Shown: positions 18,765 to 28,359, numbered from the stretch's first letter. The stretch is DNA of 64,000 nucleotides from Bacillus sp. (in: firmicutes) (GCA_003560495.1 PWLM01000046.1:32326-96325); one strand, 5' to 3'. The notes: generated by a model from the letters alone, not told the origin. Translations and numbers: made by a program.

Positions 18765-18784
18765 ATACCGAAAAGTTCCGGTAT
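18765..18784 (-). terminator. Possible terminator downstream of pncB
   Basis: Stem ATACCG/CGGTAT with an 8-nt loop followed by TTT on the minus strand, about 70 nt after the pncB stop. Confidence 0.45.
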
Positions 18785-18854
18785 GCGAAACCTGCTTTCA
18801 GGTCATTCCGTGGAAGTCCCGCTGTTATTCACACTGCACTGCCGCACTGTAAAA

Positions 18855-19976
18855 TTATCTTTCCAACTGTTGTTTTTTCAGTTCAATTTTTTCAAGACGC
18901 GGGTTTGCACGGTATTTTCTTCCTTCCTTCGCTTCAGGGAAACCGTTCAGGATTACATTGTCCCCGGTAAATCCGATATGTATCTTTAGAAGACTGCCGC
19001 CTACTCCGTACATGTCGACCGGTACTCCTTCTGTTTCATACCTTGTAATACGGGCAGCATCAAAGCCGCCGGAAGCAACAATTTTTACCTGCGTGAAGCC
19101 TTCCGAGTCGAGCGCTTCCCGGAGAGCAAAAATAAGCTTCGGATTGACGCCCCGTGGATCAAAGCTGCCAAGAACATCCGGGTTTCTGGTAAAATACTTG
19201 TCCACCATATGATTGGACGTATCCAGCCGGACAGCACTCAGCTCGTCTCCAAACTCACGGGCTACCTTTAATGAGTCAACAATGACATCGTTATTGTAAT
19301 CTACAAGAGCCATGAGTTCGTCGTCCGGAAACGTTTTCTGATAAGCTTTAGTCGCTTGTACAAGGTCACCTTCAAACAGCTGGATAAGAGCGTGAGGCAT
19401 CGTCCCGATTCCTTTTTTACCCCACCATTCGTTCATAGCATGGGTTGCCTGAGCTTTGGATCCGCCGATAAATGCTGCGTATCCATCCCCCGACTGCATC
19501 ATAAAATGGTCATCACGGTCCCCCATAAAAATAACTGGTTTTTCTGTACCGGATGTCCTTGCTGCTTTAACTACTTCGTACACATTGGTAGCTACAGAAG
19601 TTCTCCTTGCCAGAATACCATCAATTACTCCTTCCAGAAAACCAAAATGCTGATAGGGTCCTGTGATCGTAAGGACCGATTCAAAAGGCTGCACCTTATC
19701 TCCGTCTGCAAGTGAATGAATTTCCAGATCTTCCGGCCGGACAGCGAACTCCTGAAGAAGTGCCAGCACTTCATCTGTTCCGCACAGAACGGCATTTTCC
19801 TTTTGAAAAAACTGCATAGTCACAGTGTTATCCGGAACGATTTCTTCGGCAATTTTTTTTGTTTTTAAAAAATAAACCGCAGAAAACCATCCTTCTCCAA
19901 CCCGCTCATCAAATTTGAACGTTTTGTTGGTTAACCGACTGATCTTTCCCTGCAGTTTAAGTGATATTTCCTTCAT
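18855..19976 (-). CDS. pncB: Nicotinate phosphoribosyltransferase, short type
   Basis: Makes nicotinate mononucleotide from nicotinate and PRPP in NAD salvage. 373 residues, the short class, unlike the about 490-residue PncB of B. subtilis. Motifs: FDERVGEGWFSAVYFLKTKK at the N-terminus, LEGVIDGILARRTSVATN with the family Arg, GTMPHALIQLFEGD with the phosphorylated-His region, VRLDTSN, and KIVASGGFD at the phosphate loop. A 62-residue ORF lies 33 nt upstream on the same strand and probably shares its transcript. Confidence 0.92.
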   Translation of the reverse strand: MKEISLKLQGKISRLTNKTFKFDERVGEGWFSAVYFLKTKKIAEEIVPDNTVTMQFFQKENAVLCGTDEVLALLQEFAVRPEDLEIHSLADGDKVQPFESVLTITGPYQHFGFLEGVIDGILARRTSVATNVYEVVKAARTSGTEKPVIFMGDRDDHFMMQSGDGYAAFIGGSKAQATHAMNEWWGKKGIGTMPHALIQLFEGDLVQATKAYQKTFPDDELMALVDYNNDVIVDSLKVAREFGDELSAVRLDTSNHMVDKYFTRNPDVLGSFDPRGVNPKLIFALREALDSEGFTQVKIVASGGFDAARITRYETEGVPVDMYGVGGSLLKIHIGFTGDNVILNGFPEAKEGRKYRANPRLEKIELKKQQLER

Positions 19977-20009
19977 GAATCATAATCTCCTTGTATATCC
20001 TTAAAATTA

Positions 20010-20198
20010 TTAATGGTGTATTGTTTCTTTTGCATACTCTGCTATTACGGCTTCCATGATCTCCATTACATCTTCCTCGTTAATGCTTTCTACTCCGTTT
20101 TTCAGTACGATATCTTTCATTCTTTCGCTGTCGGTCAGCAGATGAAGCCAATTCGGAGATTTCTGTTGAACCAGATGACCCAAAGATATTTGATGCAT
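20010..20198 (-). CDS. Small unknown protein upstream of pncB
   Basis: 62 residues, cytoplasmic, acidic C-terminal helix (INEEDVMEIMEAVIAEYAKE). GGGAGGGGATGTACT gives a good ribosome site before the ATG. It probably forms an operon with pncB (33-nt gap). Family not recognised. Confidence 0.65.
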   Translation of the reverse strand: MHQISLGHLVQQKSPNWLHLLTDSERMKDIVLKNGVESINEEDVMEIMEAVIAEYAKETIHH

Positions 20199-20286
20199 AG
20201 TACATCCCCTCCCTGGATTTTGTTCAAAGCTGGTGAAATTGAGAGCAGACGGCTCCCGGCTCTTCGATCACAGTGCCCTTCAGCTG

Positions 20287-20347
20287 AATAAAAAAAGAGT
20301 ACACAGTTGCTATTGTACCAAAAACAATAATACTGTGTACCCTTTTC
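20287..20347 (-). terminator. Terminator of sftA
   Basis: Long stem GGGTACACAG...CTGTGTACTC with an extended inner AT-rich pairing, then T7 on the minus strand. Confidence 0.85.
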
Positions 20348-20385
20348 CCCAGTATACCCTGAATGACTATGCTTAATCCAGCAAT

Positions 20386-22881
20386 TTAGGTCACCCGGTC
20401 CAAACCAGTATAAACATCCCTCGGTTTGCTGCCATTAGCCGGAGAAACAACACCGTGAGCCTCCAGTTCGTCAATCAGCCTGGCTGCACGGTTATAGCCT
20501 ACTTGAAAGCGTCTCTGCAGCAGAGAGGTCGAAGCAGTCTGTTTTTCGATAACAAATTCTCTCGCCTCTTCAAACAATCTGTCTTCCGGAGCCGTATTTT
20601 CAATTTCTTTCAGTTCTTTCGGATCGAAAAGCGGGGCCGGCCTTTCATTTCTGCCGGCAAATTCAATTACCCTGTCAATCTCATCATCTGTAACAAACGT
20701 TCCCTGTATTCTTACCGGCTTTGGGCTGCTGTTCGGATGAAAGAGCATATCGCCTCTGCCGAGCAGTCTCTCAGCACCGCCGCTGTCAAGAATGGTACGG
20801 GAGTCCGCCGCAGATGAAACAGAAAAGGCAATCCGTGAAGGAATATTAGCTTTAATCAGTCCTGTAATAACATCGACGGACGGTCTTTGAGTTGCTACGA
20901 GAAGATGGATGCCGCAGGCTCTTGCTTTCTGCGCAATACGGCATACAGCATCCTCCACTTCCGAAGGAGCCACCATCATCAGATCCGCGAGTTCATCTAC
21001 GACGATTAAAAGTTTCGGAAGCTTATGTTCGGCTTTAGCGTTATAGCGGCTTAAGTCACGGGCCCCTGTATCTGCGAAAAGCTGATACCGTCTCTCCATC
21101 TCCTCTACAGCCCAGTTCAGTGCCGCTGTAGCTTCCTTCGTATCTGTAATAACCGGTGCCGCCAGGTGGGGCACATTGTTAAATGGAGCAAGCTCCACCA
21201 TTTTCGGATCAATCAGAAGCATTCTTACTTCCTCGGGTGAGGCTTTATACAGGATGCTTGTCAGCATAGAATTCACACACACACTTTTACCTGATCCTGT
21301 CGTACCAGCTATAAGACCGTGTGGCATGGATGTAATATCTGTAACGACAGCATTCCCGCTGATATCAACTCCAAGCGCCACTGTCAGCGGGGAGGGGGCA
21401 TCCCGGAAATTTTTATCTTTCAATACTGTCCGCAGCATGACCGGGGCAGGAGAAGGATTAGGCACCTCTATTCCAACAGTCGTTTTACCCGGAATAGGTG
21501 CTTCCAGCCGTATTTCTGTTGCCGCCAGGCTCCGCTTTAAATCATCCGTCAGCTGGACGATTTTACTTATTTTTACGCCCGGCTCCGGCTGCACTTCAAA
21601 CCTTGTAACTGAAGGTCCGGAGGTGTAGGTTACTACTTCTGCCTGAATACGGAAATAGGAGAACGTTTCGTTCAGCTTCTGCGACATTCCTTCCGCCCAT
21701 TCCTCTCTTCCGGTGTCCACCTGCGGCGGAACGTCCAGAAGGTTAAGCGGCGGAAATGTATATCCAGGGGCCGTTCTCTGAGGCGCACGCTTTGCGCGGG
21801 CCCGGTCAGCTGGTGTCATCATCACGTTAAAAGGTTTGTTCGGCTTTCCGTTTTCCTTTTTTGGGGGAATAACCGGCCGGGAACTGTCCCCTGCTTTATC
21901 CGATCCGCTTTTTTCTTCTATTCGTCCGGTCTCCGCTTCTAACTGCCGCGGTGCTGTATCGATTTGTTTATTATCTAACTTATTTTCCTGGTTTTCTTCA
22001 ACCTGCACTTCTTCCTCAGAAACATCTTTTTCATGAATAACTTCCGGTTCTACAGGAGAGCTTACTGCTTCTTCTGTGGACAGGCTGTTATCTTCTACTA
22101 CCGTTACCTTTGCTTTCGGTTCCGAAGGACGGATAGTTACGGCCTCTTCCTCCTGGAGAGGAATTCTCTCTTCCGTTTTCAATTCTTCTGATTTTTCGTC
22201 GGCTGCAGAGGCAGCATGGTGAAACGTATCATTTGAATCCTCTGTATTATAAGCAGCTGGACGACTTTGTTCCGGCACGCCGGAAGTTTCTTCCTGACGG
22301 TGATATGACGTATCTGTCTGAACGCGTACAGGAATTTCGAGCCTTTGTTTTTCTTCGTTATGTTCTGCTTCCATTTTTTGTCTATACTCTTTTCGGCGCT
22401 CCTGTTCCAGTTTCAGTCCCCGGACTGGAGAAGGGATTTCCTGGGCTTTGAAAGGACCACTTCCATAGGCCGAAGGACGGGATTTTTTCTTTTCAGGCCT
22501 GTCAGGAACGACGGCCGGCTGTTTTCTTTGAGATCTTTCAGTACGTACATTAGACCCCTCTTTCTTCGTGCGGCTCTGCACCTCCGTTTTTTTCTTTGAA
22601 GCTGTTCCTTCTTTTCTTTCCCTTGGAGGACGTGGGAGTGTTTCTTTAGGGTAGTAGTGGCGCATTTTTACAGGCTCCAGTTCCACACTTTCCTCCGGCA
22701 GAGTATAGTAGCTTTCCTGTTTGTCCGGTTTATCTGCCGTAGGTGATTTTATCGGGACCGGATTTGAAGCAGTTTTTTTCTTTATGGGTTCCGATCGTTC
22801 AGTTATATTCGTGTCGGGCTCCTCGTCTTCTGCAAAGAGCCAGTTTTTTATTTTGGACCAGTAGTCTTGTTTCTTTTTCAC
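20386..22881 (-). CDS. sftA: DNA translocase SftA (FtsK/SpoIIIE family, soluble)
   Basis: ATP-driven DNA translocase that clears chromosomal DNA from the closing septum. 831 residues. The N-terminal 350 residues are charged, Lys/Glu/Pro-rich and of low complexity, with no membrane helices, as in SftA (YtpT) and unlike SpoIIIE. The motor follows: Walker A GTTGSGKSVCVN (about 525), Walker B LLIVVDELADLMM, ARACGIHLLVATQRPSVDVI, and the C-terminal gamma domain with LLQRRFQVGYNRAARLIDEL that reads KOPS/SRS-type sequences. Shorter than B. subtilis SftA (about 950), mostly in the linker. Monocistronic, with terminators on both sides. Confidence 0.95.
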   Translation of the reverse strand: MKKKQDYWSKIKNWLFAEDEEPDTNITERSEPIKKKTASNPVPIKSPTADKPDKQESYYTLPEESVELEPVKMRHYYPKETLPRPPRERKEGTASKKKTEVQSRTKKEGSNVRTERSQRKQPAVVPDRPEKKKSRPSAYGSGPFKAQEIPSPVRGLKLEQERRKEYRQKMEAEHNEEKQRLEIPVRVQTDTSYHRQEETSGVPEQSRPAAYNTEDSNDTFHHAASAADEKSEELKTEERIPLQEEEAVTIRPSEPKAKVTVVEDNSLSTEEAVSSPVEPEVIHEKDVSEEEVQVEENQENKLDNKQIDTAPRQLEAETGRIEEKSGSDKAGDSSRPVIPPKKENGKPNKPFNVMMTPADRARAKRAPQRTAPGYTFPPLNLLDVPPQVDTGREEWAEGMSQKLNETFSYFRIQAEVVTYTSGPSVTRFEVQPEPGVKISKIVQLTDDLKRSLAATEIRLEAPIPGKTTVGIEVPNPSPAPVMLRTVLKDKNFRDAPSPLTVALGVDISGNAVVTDITSMPHGLIAGTTGSGKSVCVNSMLTSILYKASPEEVRMLLIDPKMVELAPFNNVPHLAAPVITDTKEATAALNWAVEEMERRYQLFADTGARDLSRYNAKAEHKLPKLLIVVDELADLMMVAPSEVEDAVCRIAQKARACGIHLLVATQRPSVDVITGLIKANIPSRIAFSVSSAADSRTILDSGGAERLLGRGDMLFHPNSSPKPVRIQGTFVTDDEIDRVIEFAGRNERPAPLFDPKELKEIENTAPEDRLFEEAREFVIEKQTASTSLLQRRFQVGYNRAARLIDELEAHGVVSPANGSKPRDVYTGLDRVT

Positions 22882-22919
22882 GGGAATTCACCTGTCTTTA
22901 AGTTAGTCGGCTAAACAAA

Positions 22920-22961
22920 AGGTGACATCAAAGCAGCTTTCAAGCCGTCCCTGTGTCACCT
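22920..22961 (-). terminator. Terminator of ytpQ
   Basis: 8-bp stem AGGTGACA/TGTCACCT with a long loop, then TTTT on the minus strand. Confidence 0.75.
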
Positions 22962-23000
22962 CAACCTATCCTTTATCTTACCTTACTTCGATGGTAAAAA

Positions 23001-23801
23001 TCATCCATCATTTTTCGTATTCTTTGGTTTTTTCTGCGCAAGAATGAAAATCGGCTCCAGTTCTCCATTTTCATAAAGGAAAGGAAGAGCTGTGAGCGGC
23101 ACGTGGCCTTCAGCAAAAAACTGGAATGTCATCTGTCCAAGCACATCGTAACCGGCTTCGTTACGAAGATCTGCAATAAGCAGCATATCGTGATGAGGAA
23201 CAGCTACTGCCATCTCTCCCTCTATTTCTTTTTTCATTTTCTCAAGCAGCTGCTCATCCAGAATTCTACTGGCTTCGTAGCCGTCTCCAGCATGCAGGAA
23301 ATAAAATTTATTTCCTGCTGCTTCATCTATCCGGAAATCTGATGGAAGGGCCCGCACATTAAACTGTGCCGTTTCACGAATTTCCTCTCCTGTTTTTCCT
23401 GACTGATTCAGCATATCCTCATCAATCATAGAATAGGAAGCCCCTTCATCCACGGCGTAAAAGATTTTAGTTTCCGCCGTATGTTCATCCGAAAGCAGCT
23501 GTTTACCTTCCCCAAAGCCGGGTGTACGAAGAACCGGGAAAATGTTTTTTTCTTTGCCGTTCAGATCAGCCTTTTCGACGAGAAGGCGCATGCCTTCCTT
23601 AATTTTTGCTACAGTACCTTCCAGCGCTGCATCTTTATCTTCTTTGAATTTATCGGTAAGGTTGCCAAGCCTTACAGTAATTCCTTTATCAACTCTTTCG
23701 TCAACGATTCTGAATGTGTCGTTATCTCTGTCGTACGATGTAATCCAGTGTTCATTCTGCAGGTGCGCTTCCAGCTCCCGCTTTATTTCAATTGGTTTCA
23801 T
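23001..23801 (-). CDS. ytpQ: YtpQ, DUF1444 family protein
   Basis: 266 residues, cytoplasmic, acidic; matches the DUF1444 family (B. subtilis YtpQ) in length and in stretches such as PVLRTPGFGEG and FFAEGHVPLTALPFLYENGELEPIFILA. Molecular function is unknown. A good GGAGGGATAAATT site lies before the ATG. The ytpP thioredoxin and ytpR genes that accompany it in B. subtilis are absent here. Confidence 0.88.
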   Translation of the reverse strand: MKPIEIKRELEAHLQNEHWITSYDRDNDTFRIVDERVDKGITVRLGNLTDKFKEDKDAALEGTVAKIKEGMRLLVEKADLNGKEKNIFPVLRTPGFGEGKQLLSDEHTAETKIFYAVDEGASYSMIDEDMLNQSGKTGEEIRETAQFNVRALPSDFRIDEAAGNKFYFLHAGDGYEASRILDEQLLEKMKKEIEGEMAVAVPHHDMLLIADLRNEAGYDVLGQMTFQFFAEGHVPLTALPFLYENGELEPIFILAQKKPKNTKNDG

Positions 23802-23914
23802 AATTTATCCCTCCATTACCTTTATACAGTGTAGCACGCAGGCGTTTTTCAGACCAATCAAGAGGATTCATAAAAGTGCAGCAATCTTTTTTACCGCTCG
23901 TGCCATGACCTTTT

Positions 23915-24943
23915 CTATGATTTATCAATCTGCATATCTCCAGGCCTGATCCAGTCTTTTCTTCTCATCCACTCTGATACAAGCAGGCTGATTGCTGCAG
24001 GTGCCGCAAAATGGAGAATGATAATGCCAGCAAAAACCCCGCCTCCTGTACCCATTGTATTAACTGTCATAATCTGCCCGACCAGTCCGCTCGTCCCCAT
24101 ACCGGCACCTTCCGGATTATTTTCCATAAGGAAAAACATCGTAGCGAAGGGGCCGAGAACTGCTGCTGCAACTGTCGGCGGCACGAGAATCCGCGGATTT
24201 TTTATTACGTTTGCTATTTGCAGCATAGAAGTGCCGAGACCAAGCGCCATGAGACCTGCTCCTTTATTTTCTCTGTAGCTGCTCACCGCAAATCCGATCA
24301 TATGAGCAGCACATCCGACTGTTGCCGCTCCAGCCGCGAGTCCGTCCAGCTGAAGAATAATAGCTATAGCTGCACTGGAAATAGGAGCAGTGAGTGCAGC
24401 TCCCATCGTAACAGCTATAATGACACCCATTACAAAAGGCTGCTGTTCTGTTGCCCAAATAATAAACGCTCCCAGCTGAGTAAGTGCCCCGCTTATGGGC
24501 GGTCCTACTGTGTAGGAGGCAAACGCCCCAGCTAGAATTGTCACAAATGGGGTGACGATAATATCTACCTTTGTTTCCTGTGAGACGAGTTTACCGATTT
24601 CCGTAGAAAAGAGTACTGCTAGAAAACTTCCGGCCGGACCCGCAAGTTCGTAACCGAGTGCCCCGCTGAAAAGCCCTGCAAACAAAACAAGCCGCGGAGC
24701 TTTTAACCCGTACGCCACCGCTGCTCCAATAGCCGGACCCGCAAGACCCATTGCCATTTCGCCAATTTCAGAAAGCCTGCCGGTTGGAAAGCCTGCCTGC
24801 ACACCTGCATCACCGATCGTCTGCATAATTAAGCCGATAATCAATGAAGAAAACAGTCCCAGCGCCATATAACTGAGTGCTTGAATCAAATAATTATGTA
24901 CTCCCGGTTCAATACCTTTTTTCTGCAGAAAAGCTTTCATCAT
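23915..24943 (-). CDS. PTS EIIC-like membrane protein (PTS_EIIC_2 family)
   Basis: 342 residues, about ten membrane segments rich in Gly and Ala. It resembles the PTS_EIIC_2 family (stand-alone EIIC-like proteins with no IIA or IIB domain), for example SSLIIGLIMQTIGDAGV, YTVGPPISGALTQLGAF and VNTMGTGGGVFAGI. No phosphotransfer domain is present or adjacent, so sugar phosphorylation is not implied. Two adjacent ATGs (24943, 24940) follow AGGAGG; the second has better spacing. Not part of the B. subtilis arrangement. Confidence 0.8.
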   Translation of the reverse strand: MMKAFLQKKGIEPGVHNYLIQALSYMALGLFSSLIIGLIMQTIGDAGVQAGFPTGRLSEIGEMAMGLAGPAIGAAVAYGLKAPRLVLFAGLFSGALGYELAGPAGSFLAVLFSTEIGKLVSQETKVDIIVTPFVTILAGAFASYTVGPPISGALTQLGAFIIWATEQQPFVMGVIIAVTMGAALTAPISSAAIAIILQLDGLAAGAATVGCAAHMIGFAVSSYRENKGAGLMALGLGTSMLQIANVIKNPRILVPPTVAAAVLGPFATMFFLMENNPEGAGMGTSGLVGQIMTVNTMGTGGGVFAGIIILHFAAPAAISLLVSEWMRRKDWIRPGDMQIDKS

Positions 24944-24951
24944 GATCCCTC

Positions 24952-24975
24952 CTAAAAAAAAGAAGCCATTACGCT
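24952..24975 (-). terminator. Weak terminator between the lipoprotein and EIIC-like genes
   Basis: Stem GGAAGC/GCTTCT with a 6-nt loop and a T7 tail on the minus strand, directly followed by the ribosome site of the EIIC-like gene. It could attenuate a shared transcript. Confidence 0.55.
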
Positions 24976-24996
24976 TCCAGAATCTGCGGTATGGCT

Positions 24997-25524
24997 TTAA
25001 TGTGTTGTTATAAAATTATGTTCTTCCACCGACTGGACAATGTCGAACATCAGCCTCGACTGGTCGTTAATATCTTCCCTCGGCAGAACCGTAGTCATTG
25101 TTGTTCCTTCATAACCAACCTTTACTTCGTACGTGTCTTTTTCAAAAGGCGCAATGATTAAGTAGCTCTTTTCCCCTTCACGTACTTCTGCAATGAGCGG
25201 CTGTGTCTCCTGAATATTCATGTTCTCTTCCGCTTCGGTCTGTTTACTGTTCAGCGAAAGGGCGTATATCTGCCCCTCATGCGTTACCCGGTACTCTTCT
25301 TCTGCCGACTTTTGAATATCGGCGTTATTCGGCAGGTAAAGCATCATATCTCCATGTTCCCTCGTTGCGTCCTGCGGCTCCTGATTCATTTTTTCTTCCA
25401 GAACTTCTTCTGCCTGTTTTACGATTTTTTCTTCGCCTGCCCCACAGGCTGCCAGAAGCCCAACTATAGAAATTGAAACCAGCCTTCGTCCTATCCGCCC
25501 CAAAAAGACCACTCCATTCTTCAT
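24997..25524 (-). CDS. Predicted lipoprotein
   Basis: 175 residues. The N-terminus has Arg-rich sequence, a hydrophobic stretch and a lipobox LLAAC (Cys27), so the mature protein should be tethered outside the membrane. The rest is acidic and Gln/Glu-rich, with a C-terminal domain of beta character (EVKVGYEGTTMTTVLPRED). Family not recognised. It precedes the EIIC-like gene by 53 nt on the same strand. Confidence 0.8.
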   Translation of the reverse strand: MKNGVVFLGRIGRRLVSISIVGLLAACGAGEEKIVKQAEEVLEEKMNQEPQDATREHGDMMLYLPNNADIQKSAEEEYRVTHEGQIYALSLNSKQTEAEENMNIQETQPLIAEVREGEKSYLIIAPFEKDTYEVKVGYEGTTMTTVLPREDINDQSRLMFDIVQSVEEHNFITTH

Positions 25525-25674
25525 GTAGTAGGCTCAAAATATTTTACCATACTGGAGACTCCCCGTGTCGAAAATTGAAGAAAAGTATGGTATTTTCTCT
25601 AAATGTACGAATAATTTGACATTCTTCTGCCTTTTCTTTCATAGTAATGTTATCAACGAAAAAGGAGAGATATT

Positions 25675-26121
25675 ATGCAGCTGACAGTTTATCTGGCTGG
25701 CCAGATCCATGATGACTGGCGCCAAAACTTGAAAGACAAGGCTTCGGAGAAAAACCTTCCGGTAACTTTTGTCGGACCTATGGAAAATCACGACCGTTCC
25801 GATAACATCGGAGAAGAAATCCTCGGAAAACAGCCGGATAACATTATCCGGGATGAAGCAGCTTCCCAGATGAATAATCTGAGAACCCGTGTTTTGATGA
25901 ACAAATCCGATATAGTCATTGCCCTTTTCGGGGAAAAATACAAGCAGTGGAACAGTGCGATGGATGCCGGCGCAGCTCTTGCCACAGACAAACCGCTGAT
26001 TCTCGTGCGCCCTGCCTCATTGCACCATCCATTAAAGGAAATTTCGGAAAAAGCCCAGGTAACAGTAGAAACGGCTGATCAGGCTCTCGAAGCTCTTGCC
26101 TATATTTTCGCCGAAAAATAA
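25675..26121 (+). CDS. ytoQ: YtoQ family protein
   Basis: 148 residues, cytoplasmic, resembling nucleoside 2-deoxyribosyltransferase-like folds: MQLTVYLAGQIHDDW at the N-terminus, FVGPMENHDRSDNIGE, and NKSDIVIALFGEKYKQWNSAMDAGAA. This matches the YtoQ family, whose reaction is not established. Strong site AAGGAGAGATATT before the ATG. A TTGACA box sits at 25616-25621. Confidence 0.88.
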   Translation: MQLTVYLAGQIHDDWRQNLKDKASEKNLPVTFVGPMENHDRSDNIGEEILGKQPDNIIRDEAASQMNNLRTRVLMNKSDIVIALFGEKYKQWNSAMDAGAALATDKPLILVRPASLHHPLKEISEKAQVTVETADQALEALAYIFAEK

Positions 26122-26176
26122 ACGATAATATAAGCTGGTTTAACGAATCCGCTGAAATTATCACCGCGTATAAAAA

Positions 26177-26203
26177 GCCGTCTCAGCATCCGTCTGAGAC
26201 GGC
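26177..26203. terminator. Terminator hairpin, outer copy next to ytoQ
   Basis: Stem GCCGTCTCAG/CTGAGACGGC, loop CATCCGT, with A5 before and T3 after on the plus strand. Nearly the same hairpin occurs at 26517-26543 on the other side of the repeat element. Confidence 0.85.
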
Positions 26204-26512
26204 TTTCCGGGCGGGACGGCCTCAGCTAATTTCTTCCTGCCATTGCTCGGAAGAAATGGATCTTCGGCTCGTCCCCTGCGGCTCCAGCAGGGAAATAATA
26301 TAGAAAATCCCAGTCCTAACAAAGCACGCTGTACCGGTCTTATTCTTTCACAAGGGGACACCCGTGGGATCAGCGACGTCGACAGATCCTTTTCTGAAGA
26401 AACTCAGCTTCGGCAGAAACAGCCGATGACGAGCCCCATGGCAGGGCTGAGCGCAGGAGAAAGCTATACTCTGGAAGAATTATTCTGAAATCAAGACTTA
26501 ATCAACACTCTG
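26204..26512 (-). mobile_element. Terminator-associated repeat element, copy 1 (partly deleted)
   Basis: On the minus strand it starts CAGAGTGTTGATTAAGTCTT, identical to the copy at 28365, and continues closely for about 120 nt, including CTCCTGCGCTCAGCCCTGCC. A middle section differs and the last roughly 65 nt of the right end are missing, the sequence stopping at GCCCGCCCGGAAAG. A hairpin AATTTCTTCC...GGAAGAAAT is kept. No ORF. It is bracketed by two copies of the locus terminator. Confidence 0.75.
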
Positions 26513-26516
26513 AAAA

Positions 26517-26543
26517 ACCGTCTAAGTATCCGTCTGAGACGGT
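26517..26543. terminator. Terminator hairpin, second copy, serving ytoP
   Basis: Stem ACCGTCTAAG/CTGAGACGGT (one A-G mismatch), loop TATCCGT, flanked by A5 and T6. It duplicates the 26177 hairpin with a compensated outer base pair (A-T instead of G-C). Confidence 0.85.
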
Positions 26544-26604
26544 TTTTTGCATTTTGCCAACAAACAGTACTTTCAAAGGGTGTGTTTACAGACAATTTAT
26601 TAGT

Positions 26605-27678
26605 TTAGACGTTATTACGAATCGTTTCCAGTGTTGTTTTGTCGGTATTTTTAACAAGCGTAACAATTAATTCTTTCGCTGCTGCGTAATCATCCACATG
26701 CATAATGGAAGCAGCTGTATGAATATAACGTGAGCATACGCCGATAACTGCCGACGGCACACCATTATTTGAAATGTGCACTCTTCCAGCATCCGTTCCC
26801 CCCTGGGAAATGAAATACTGGTACGGGATTTTGTTTGTTTCTGCTGTATCAAGTACAAACTCTCTCATTCCCCGGTGCGTAATCATCGTGCGGTCAAAAA
26901 TCCGGAGAAGTGCGCCTTTACCGAGATGACCAAAAGCATCTTTTTCACCGGAAGCATCGTTTGCAGGACTGGCATCCAGCGCATAAAAAATATCAGGCTG
27001 AATCATATTGGCTGCAGCCTGCGCTCCTCTCAGGCCAACCTCCTCCTGCACCGTCGCCCCGGAATACAATGTATTTGCAGGCTGTTCGTTCTTGAGCTCC
27101 TTCAAAAGTTCAATGGCCAAACCAACTCCATATCTGTTGTCCCAGGCTTTTGCCAGCAGCTTTTTTTCATTGGCCATTGTTTCCATCGGACAAACCGGCA
27201 CAATTTGCTGCCCTGGTTTAATTCCAATTCTCTCTGCATCTTCCTTATCATCTGCCCCAATGTCGATATACATGTTTTTAATATCCATCGGCTTTTTCCG
27301 CTTTGCTTCATCCAGAAGATGAGGAGGAATGGACCCTACTACCCCTGTCACCGGGCCATTGTCGGTAATAATATGGAGACGCTGCGCCAGAAGCACCTGA
27401 CTCCACCATCCGCCGAGTGTCTGAAAACGAATAAGACCTTTTTCGTTAATTGATGTAACCATAAATCCAACTTCGTCCATATGTCCTGCCACCATAACCC
27501 GGGGGCCGTCTTCCGGGCCTTTTTTTAATCCAAAAACGCCGCCCAGGCGGTCCTGTACAATTTCATCACTGTATTTCTGAAGCTCTTTTTTTACGTAACG
27601 ACGGACTTCATGCTCAAATCCAGGGGCCCCCGGAAGCTGAGTTAAAGTTTCGAACATTTTGTAAGTTTCCTGATTCAT
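26605..27678 (-). CDS. ytoP: M42 family aminopeptidase/endoglucanase-like YtoP
   Basis: Dinuclear metallo-aminopeptidase of family M42 (tetrahedral aminopeptidase-like), cytoplasmic. 357 residues. Motifs: [14 protein letters not shown] with the metal-binding His-x-Asp, [13 protein letters not shown] with Asp, [11 protein letters not shown] with catalytic Glu-Glu, and [10 protein letters not shown]. The start ATG follows GGAGGGTGAACAC. Divergent from ytzB, as in B. subtilis the two are neighbours. Confidence 0.94.
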   Translation of the reverse strand: MNQETYKMFETLTQLPGAPGFEHEVRRYVKKELQKYSDEIVQDRLGGVFGLKKGPEDGPRVMVAGHMDEVGFMVTSINEKGLIRFQTLGGWWSQVLLAQRLHIITDNGPVTGVVGSIPPHLLDEAKRKKPMDIKNMYIDIGADDKEDAERIGIKPGQQIVPVCPMETMANEKKLLAKAWDNRYGVGLAIELLKELKNEQPANTLYSGATVQEEVGLRGAQAAANMIQPDIFYALDASPANDASGEKDAFGHLGKGALLRIFDRTMITHRGMREFVLDTAETNKIPYQYFISQGGTDAGRVHISNNGVPSAVIGVCSRYIHTAASIMHVDDYAAAKELIVTLVKNTDKTTLETIRNNV

Positions 27679-27937
27679 GTGTTCACCCTCCTGTGTATAT
27701 GTATCTGTACTTATTTTACCGGAGAATTTATCGCGTTTCCAGTTTTTTCGAAAATCGAAAGATATGGAGAAAGGAATTTTGAACAGAGTTTTCAGACCTC
27801 ATATTGAGTACGATGAAAAACAAGAAAGGAGCAGGGGTATATCGGATAACAGGCTGGCAGAGAGGGAATTTTATGACAGGCTTTGGGAGGCCAACACCTT
27901 TCTGTATGATTCCCTTTTGAAAACCCTCTCACAATCA

Positions 27938-27966
27938 TTGGCATTTTCAGATGCTTTCAGTATACT
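27938..27966 (+). promoter_or_regulatory. ytzB promoter
   Basis: -35 TTGGCA (27938-27943), 17-nt spacer, -10 TATACT (27961-27966), 38 nt upstream of the ytzB start. Confidence 0.75.
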
Positions 27967-28004
27967 AGGGGAAAGACATGTAAATTAAGAAGGAGTGTTG
28001 TTTT

Positions 28005-28325
28005 ATGAGCTGGAAAGGTTTTGCTGCAGGAATCGGGGCAGGAGTAGCTGCTACGGTACTGGCTAAAAATGCCCTCGATCAAAAGGAAACGCTGCTTTCT
28101 CCCGAGAAAGCTTTAAAACTTGCAAAGAAAAAGGCTGCCGATCTCGGCACTGTAGAAGGATCATGGGTGCACATGATGACAGAGCAGTATGAGCACGGAA
28201 ACCTGATCTACGATGTTTATAAAGGCGGCATCACTGTTTCCGAACCGGAAGGAACAGTTAATGCTTATGAATTTTACGTTGATGCCCCTACCGGAACGAT
28301 CATCGAACTCGTTAAACAGGACTGA
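28005..28325 (+). CDS. ytzB: YtzB, PepSY domain protein
   Basis: 106 residues. A Gly/Ala-rich hydrophobic N-terminus (WKGFAAGIGAGVAATVLA) may be a membrane anchor; the remainder is a PepSY-like domain (about 36-104), ending YEFYVDAPTGTIIELVKQD. PepSY domains are often protease inhibitors or sensors. AAGGAG is 10 nt before the ATG. Monocistronic, with its own promoter and a terminator 8 nt after the stop. Confidence 0.87.
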   Translation: MSWKGFAAGIGAGVAATVLAKNALDQKETLLSPEKALKLAKKKAADLGTVEGSWVHMMTEQYEHGNLIYDVYKGGITVSEPEGTVNAYEFYVDAPTGTIIELVKQD

Positions 28326-28332
28326 TAAAAAA

Positions 28333-28359
28333 CCGGCAGCGTCGTATGAGCGCTGCCGG
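28333..28359 (+). terminator. Terminator of ytzB (left copy)
   Basis: Stem CCGGCAGCG/CGCTGCCGG with A6 before and T5 after. The same hairpin, one base different, recurs at 28787-28813. Confidence 0.92.

Noticed and set aside
27677-27988. 103-codon frame upstream of ytzB
   Set aside because: It contains the ytzB promoter, overlaps the ytoP start region and has no ribosome site.
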